Below are positions 13,513-16,160 of a stretch of DNA of 16,160 nucleotides, piece after piece. The stretch spans positions 1 through 16,160 of the forward strand of contig JACDDZ010000014.1 in assembly GCA_013816695.1 (NCBI GenBank), given 5' to 3'. The notes beneath the pieces are model-generated. The model worked only from the letters and a program-made list of their open reading frames with translations, was not told where the DNA came from and searched no databases. This stretch comes from Gemmatimonadaceae bacterium (GTDB lineage: Bacteria; Gemmatimonadota; Gemmatimonadetes; Gemmatimonadales; Gemmatimonadaceae). Numbering within the stretch: the first letter of the stretch is position 1; the number at the start of each line of letters is the position of its first letter. Made by a program: the position numbers and the translations under genes.

Positions 13513-14138
13513 TGGATTCCCTGATTGTCGCAGCTGCCGGGATGATCATTCGCGCGCTTGCAATGACATGGAGAATTGAAGTCCGGCATGAGGAACACAT
13601 CCACTCACTCCGGGCAGCAGGGAAGCCATTCATATTCGCACTCTGGCACGGCCAGCTGCTCCCGCTTCTCTGGCACCATCGCAACCAGCGAATCGCGCTT
13701 GTCATAAGTGAGCATCGCGATGGCGAGCGAATCGCCCGCGTTGCCAGCGGGCTCGGCTACGAACTTGTGCGTGGATCTTCAACAAGGGGCGGAGGTCGCG
13801 CGCTCATCCAGCTTTCCCGCGTGCTAATGGCAGGGAATGAAGCCGCGATTACACCGGATGGTCCCAAGGGTCCTGCACGGACTGTGGCCCAGGGAGTACT
13901 GGTCGCTGCGCAACGTTCCGGCGCCGTGATCCTCCCGATCGCTGCAACGGCCACCCGTGCGTGGCGAGCCAAAAGCTGGGATTCGTTCCTCATACCGAAG
14001 CCATTTTCGAAAGTGATAGTTTCCTACTCGGAGCCAATCAGCGTTCCCGATGAGACGAGTGGCGGGGCCCTCATGCGCGCAGACCAGGTACGGGACGGAA
14101 TCAATGGCGCAGAGAAGAGCGCAGCGGAGCCGGCGTGA
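13512..14138 (+). CDS. DUF374 lysophospholipid-acyltransferase-like protein, candidate late lipid A acyltransferase (LpxJ-like)
   Basis: This 208-residue protein has an N-terminal hydrophobic stretch (about 2-18), LWHGQ (44-48, the shortened HxxxxD-type site of the family), SEHRDGE (66-72), RGSSTRGG (87-94) and TPDGPKGP (114-121). These are the hallmarks of DUF374 within the LPLAT acyltransferase superfamily. Members in epsilonproteobacteria (LpxJ) add secondary acyl chains to lipid A. Its place between lpxB and lpxK supports a lipid A role, and no LpxL/LpxM-type gene is in the window. The start could be ATG 13512 (TGATG, 1-nt overlap with lpxB) or GTG 13509 (4-nt overlap, one residue more). 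I took ATG. A phospholipid substrate remains possible. Confidence 0.85.
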   Translation: MDSLIVAAAGMIIRALAMTWRIEVRHEEHIHSLRAAGKPFIFALWHGQLLPLLWHHRNQRIALVISEHRDGERIARVASGLGYELVRGSSTRGGGRALIQLSRVLMAGNEAAITPDGPKGPARTVAQGVLVAAQRSGAVILPIAATATRAWRAKSWDSFLIPKPFSKVIVSYSEPISVPDETSGGALMRADQVRDGINGAEKSAAEPA

Positions 14139-15193
14139 AGGCCGCTGACATCATCTACGGACGCTCGGCGCTTGCCAGGACTATGCGCACCATCCTGCAT
14201 CCGCTGTCCGCACTTTTTGGAAGTGTAGTAGGCCTGAGAAATTACCTTTTCGATACCGGCCGCCTGTTTTCGGCGGATGGCAACATTCCAGTCATCAGTG
14301 TCGGGAACATTTCAGTTGGAGGTACAGGCAAGACACCGGTTACCGCATGGCTTGCGTCGAGGTTGCTTGAGGCGGGTCTGCGTCCGGGAATTATCCTGCG
14401 CGGATACGGCGGCGACGAACAGCTCGTTCATGCACACCTGAACCCAGGCGTGCCAGTCGTCGCCGATGCCGACAGACTTCGCGGGGTGATGCATGCAAGC
14501 CGGGAGGGCGCAGAGGTCGCAATACTTGATGACGCCTTTCAACATCGACGCATCAATCGCGGGTGGGACATTGTGCTCCTCAGTGCCGACCGGTGGAGCG
14601 AACGCATGGCGCTGCTCCCATCCGGGGATTTACGTGAGCCGCTCAGTTCGCTCGAGCGCGCCTCGCTCGTCGTCATCACACGAAAAGCAGCATCGAGAGA
14701 CAAGGCGATCGCAATCGAGAGCGTAATTCGAAAACGCTTTCGCCACCAGCCCATCGCCATTGCGCTGCTCGCGCCGGACAAACTCAGGGACAGGGAGGGC
14801 AATATGCTTCCCATGACAGCGCTGGAAGGACAGGAAGTTCTGGCGATTTCGGCAGTTGGGGACAACAGCGCATTTCAATCCCAGCTGGAAGAGTTGCGCG
14901 CTACTGTTCGCTTCCGAGCATTCCCCGACCACCATGCCTATTCTGTGGAAGACGTGGCCGGTTTGGCCCGTGAATCGTCCACTGTTCAGTTCGTCATTTG
15001 CACCCTCAAGGATGCTGTGAAACTGTGGCCTGAATGGCCTGCCGATGCCAAGCCGTTGTGGTATGTTTCTCAGGCTTTGGTGCTGGAAAGCGGAGCTGGC
15101 GCGCTCGATGAGCTTATTAGTCAGGTTACCGCAACAAAACGGAACCAACCTCAAACTGGCGGTCTCCAAAAACCGCTGGATTCCAAAACGTGA
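14135..15193 (+). CDS. lpxK: LpxK, tetraacyldisaccharide 4'-kinase
   Basis: This 352-residue membrane-associated P-loop kinase phosphorylates the 4'-position of the lipid A disaccharide. An N-terminal amphipathic/hydrophobic segment (about 15-40) would anchor it. The P-loop is GNISVGGTGKTP (57-68), followed by RGYGG (89-93), DDAFQH (132-137; usually DDGFQH), PSGDLREPL, FPDHHAY (263-269, with the His that pairs with the catalytic Asp) and TLKDAVKL. One oddity is that RGYG is followed at once by GDE (93-95). Most LpxK proteins have roughly 20 residues between these motifs, so a loop is missing. GTG 14135 overlaps the upstream stop (GTGA), and the stop overlaps gdh (GTGA). The last 20 or so residues are polar and probably disordered. 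Confidence 0.94.
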   Translation: MKAADIIYGRSALARTMRTILHPLSALFGSVVGLRNYLFDTGRLFSADGNIPVISVGNISVGGTGKTPVTAWLASRLLEAGLRPGIILRGYGGDEQLVHAHLNPGVPVVADADRLRGVMHASREGAEVAILDDAFQHRRINRGWDIVLLSADRWSERMALLPSGDLREPLSSLERASLVVITRKAASRDKAIAIESVIRKRFRHQPIAIALLAPDKLRDREGNMLPMTALEGQEVLAISAVGDNSAFQSQLEELRATVRFRAFPDHHAYSVEDVAGLARESSTVQFVICTLKDAVKLWPEWPADAKPLWYVSQALVLESGAGALDELISQVTATKRNQPQTGGLQKPLDSKT

Positions 15194-16160
15194 CCGACCT
15201 TTATCGTCTCCCTACTCATAAGATCGTACGTCCTGACAAGGACACATTTCTAGACGAAGAAAATCCATTCGAAGCAATGATGTCCCGCTTCGATCGCGCG
15301 GCAGAGCTGCTCGACCTCGAGCCCGGCATCTACAAGATCCTCCGCCACCCCGAAAAGCAGATCATCGTTTCGCTCCCCGTGACCAGGGATAATGGCGAGG
15401 TTGAGGTCTACACCGGCTATCGCGTCCTCTACAACACGTCGCGTGGACCGGCCAAGGGGGGAATCCGCTTTGACATGCAGGTGACACTCGAGGAAGTGAA
15501 GGCGCTCGCGGCCTGGATGACATGGAAGTGCGCAGTAGTGAACATTCCCTTCGGCGGTGCAAAGGGCGGTGTCGTCTGCGACCCGACTACAATGAGCGCC
15601 ACCGAGCTCGAGCGGCTTACCCGGAGGTACACATCGGGAATCATGGCAACGCTCGGTCCCGACTCCGATGTGCCCGCTCCCGACGTCAACACGAATGAGC
15701 GCGTCATGGCCTGGATCATGGACACGTATTCCATGCGCGTTGGCCACACTGTCACTGCTGTTGTCACAGGGAAGCCCGTTGAGATGGGCGGTTCGCTAGG
15801 TCGTCGCGAAGCCACGGGACGAGGATGCATGTTCGTGACGAAGGCGGCGCTCGAGCATCTTGGTCTGCCGCTTGTCGGCACGACAGTAGCTGTTCAGGGC
15901 TTTGGCAATGTCGGTTCGGTTGCCGCGCAGCTCCTTCAGCGCGAGGGATGCAAGATCGTCGCGATCGGCGACCGGGCCAGCTCGATCTACAATGCGAAGG
16001 GAATCAACATCGACGAAGCGATTGCACACGCGCAGAAGAACAAGTCGCTGGAAGGGTTCAAGGGTGGCGACTCCATTGCGGCGGCCGACCTGCTGACACT
16101 CGAAGTCGATGTTCTGCTGCCGGCTGCACTGGAGAACGTGATCACCACAAAGAACGCGCA
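15190..16160 (+). CDS. gdhA: Glutamate (Glu/Leu/Phe/Val) dehydrogenase, 3' end beyond the window
   Basis: The frame opens at GTG 15190 and runs without a stop to the window end (323 codons plus 2 bases); family members are about 420 residues. It interconverts glutamate with 2-oxoglutarate and ammonia using NAD(P). Visible motifs are GPAKGGIRF (86-94, K89), K113 in TWKCAVVN, the catalytic K125 in GGAKGG, VPAPDVN with D165, and the dinucleotide fold GFGNVG (237-242). These are the binding and catalytic residues known for hexameric GDH. About 25 residues precede the conserved NPFE, but the ATGs at 15277 and 15280 lie after it, so GTG is preferred. Its GTG overlaps the lpxK stop (GTGA), an odd link for a nitrogen-metabolism enzyme. 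NAD versus NADP use is undecided. Confidence 0.95.
   Translation, partial: MTDLYRLPTHKIVRPDKDTFLDEENPFEAMMSRFDRAAELLDLEPGIYKILRHPEKQIIVSLPVTRDNGEVEVYTGYRVLYNTSRGPAKGGIRFDMQVTLEEVKALAAWMTWKCAVVNIPFGGAKGGVVCDPTTMSATELERLTRRYTSGIMATLGPDSDVPAPDVNTNERVMAWIMDTYSMRVGHTVTAVVTGKPVEMGGSLGRREATGRGCMFVTKAALEHLGLPLVGTTVAVQGFGNVGSVAAQLLQREGCKIVAIGDRASSIYNAKGINIDEAIAHAQKNKSLEGFKGGDSIAAADLLTLEVDVLLPAALENVITTKNA

Noticed and set aside
1..16160. tRNA, rRNA, CRISPR arrays, IS elements with transposase, prophage or defence genes
   Set aside because: I saw no sequence with these features. The window is housekeeping envelope and protein-quality genes throughout.

Overview
The window is a dense, entirely plus-strand, moderately GC-rich stretch from a diderm (lipid A-making) bacterium. 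The best guess is Gemmatimonadota or a nearby lineage: it combines the Bam/Lol/Lpx outer-membrane machinery, a fused LpxC-FabZ, and a Firmicutes-style McsA-McsB-ClpC protein-arginine-phosphorylation module. The phylum is an inference from gene content, not from a marker search.

Region 1 (1-4962): the end of a LolC/LolE-type permease, lolD, mcsA, mcsB and clpC. lolD, mcsA and mcsB are joined by 4-nt stop/start overlaps. clpC follows after 66 nt with its own Shine-Dalgarno and a small palindrome upstream, and the unit ends in a strong intrinsic terminator. The likely job is lipoprotein export followed by a quality-control module: McsB tags proteins with phospho-arginine, McsA activates it, and ClpC unfolds the tagged proteins for ClpP. 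No CtsR repressor gene, the usual first gene of this cluster in Firmicutes, is present.

Region 2 (4902-5256): a 355-nt gene-free interval. It carries the clpC terminator, a 10-bp repeat in four perfect copies, a short hairpin, and a 134-bp imperfect palindrome with perfect 20-bp arms. The start of bamA, possibly read from a leaderless transcript, follows.

Region 3 (5257-16160): bamA, ompH/skp, lpxD, lpxC-fabZ, lpxA, a Gfo/Idh/MocA oxidoreductase (GnnA-like position), lpxB, a DUF374 acyltransferase (LpxJ-like candidate), lpxK and a glutamate dehydrogenase cut by the window end. From ompH onward every junction overlaps by 1-8 nt, so this looks like one translationally coupled operon. It covers barrel assembly, periplasmic chaperoning, most of Raetz-pathway lipid A synthesis and, unexpectedly, an amino-acid dehydrogenase. 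No lpxH/lpxI/lpxG (UDP-diacylglucosamine hydrolase) or waaA lies in the window.

The points most worth a second look are: a strong internal ribosome-binding site and GTG exactly at the FabZ domain of the LpxC-FabZ fusion; an McsB that keeps its catalytic motifs but has lost the Arg of the allosteric RDxxRA motif; the GnnA-like oxidoreductase between lpxA and lpxB; the palindromic element; and gdh coupled to lpxK.
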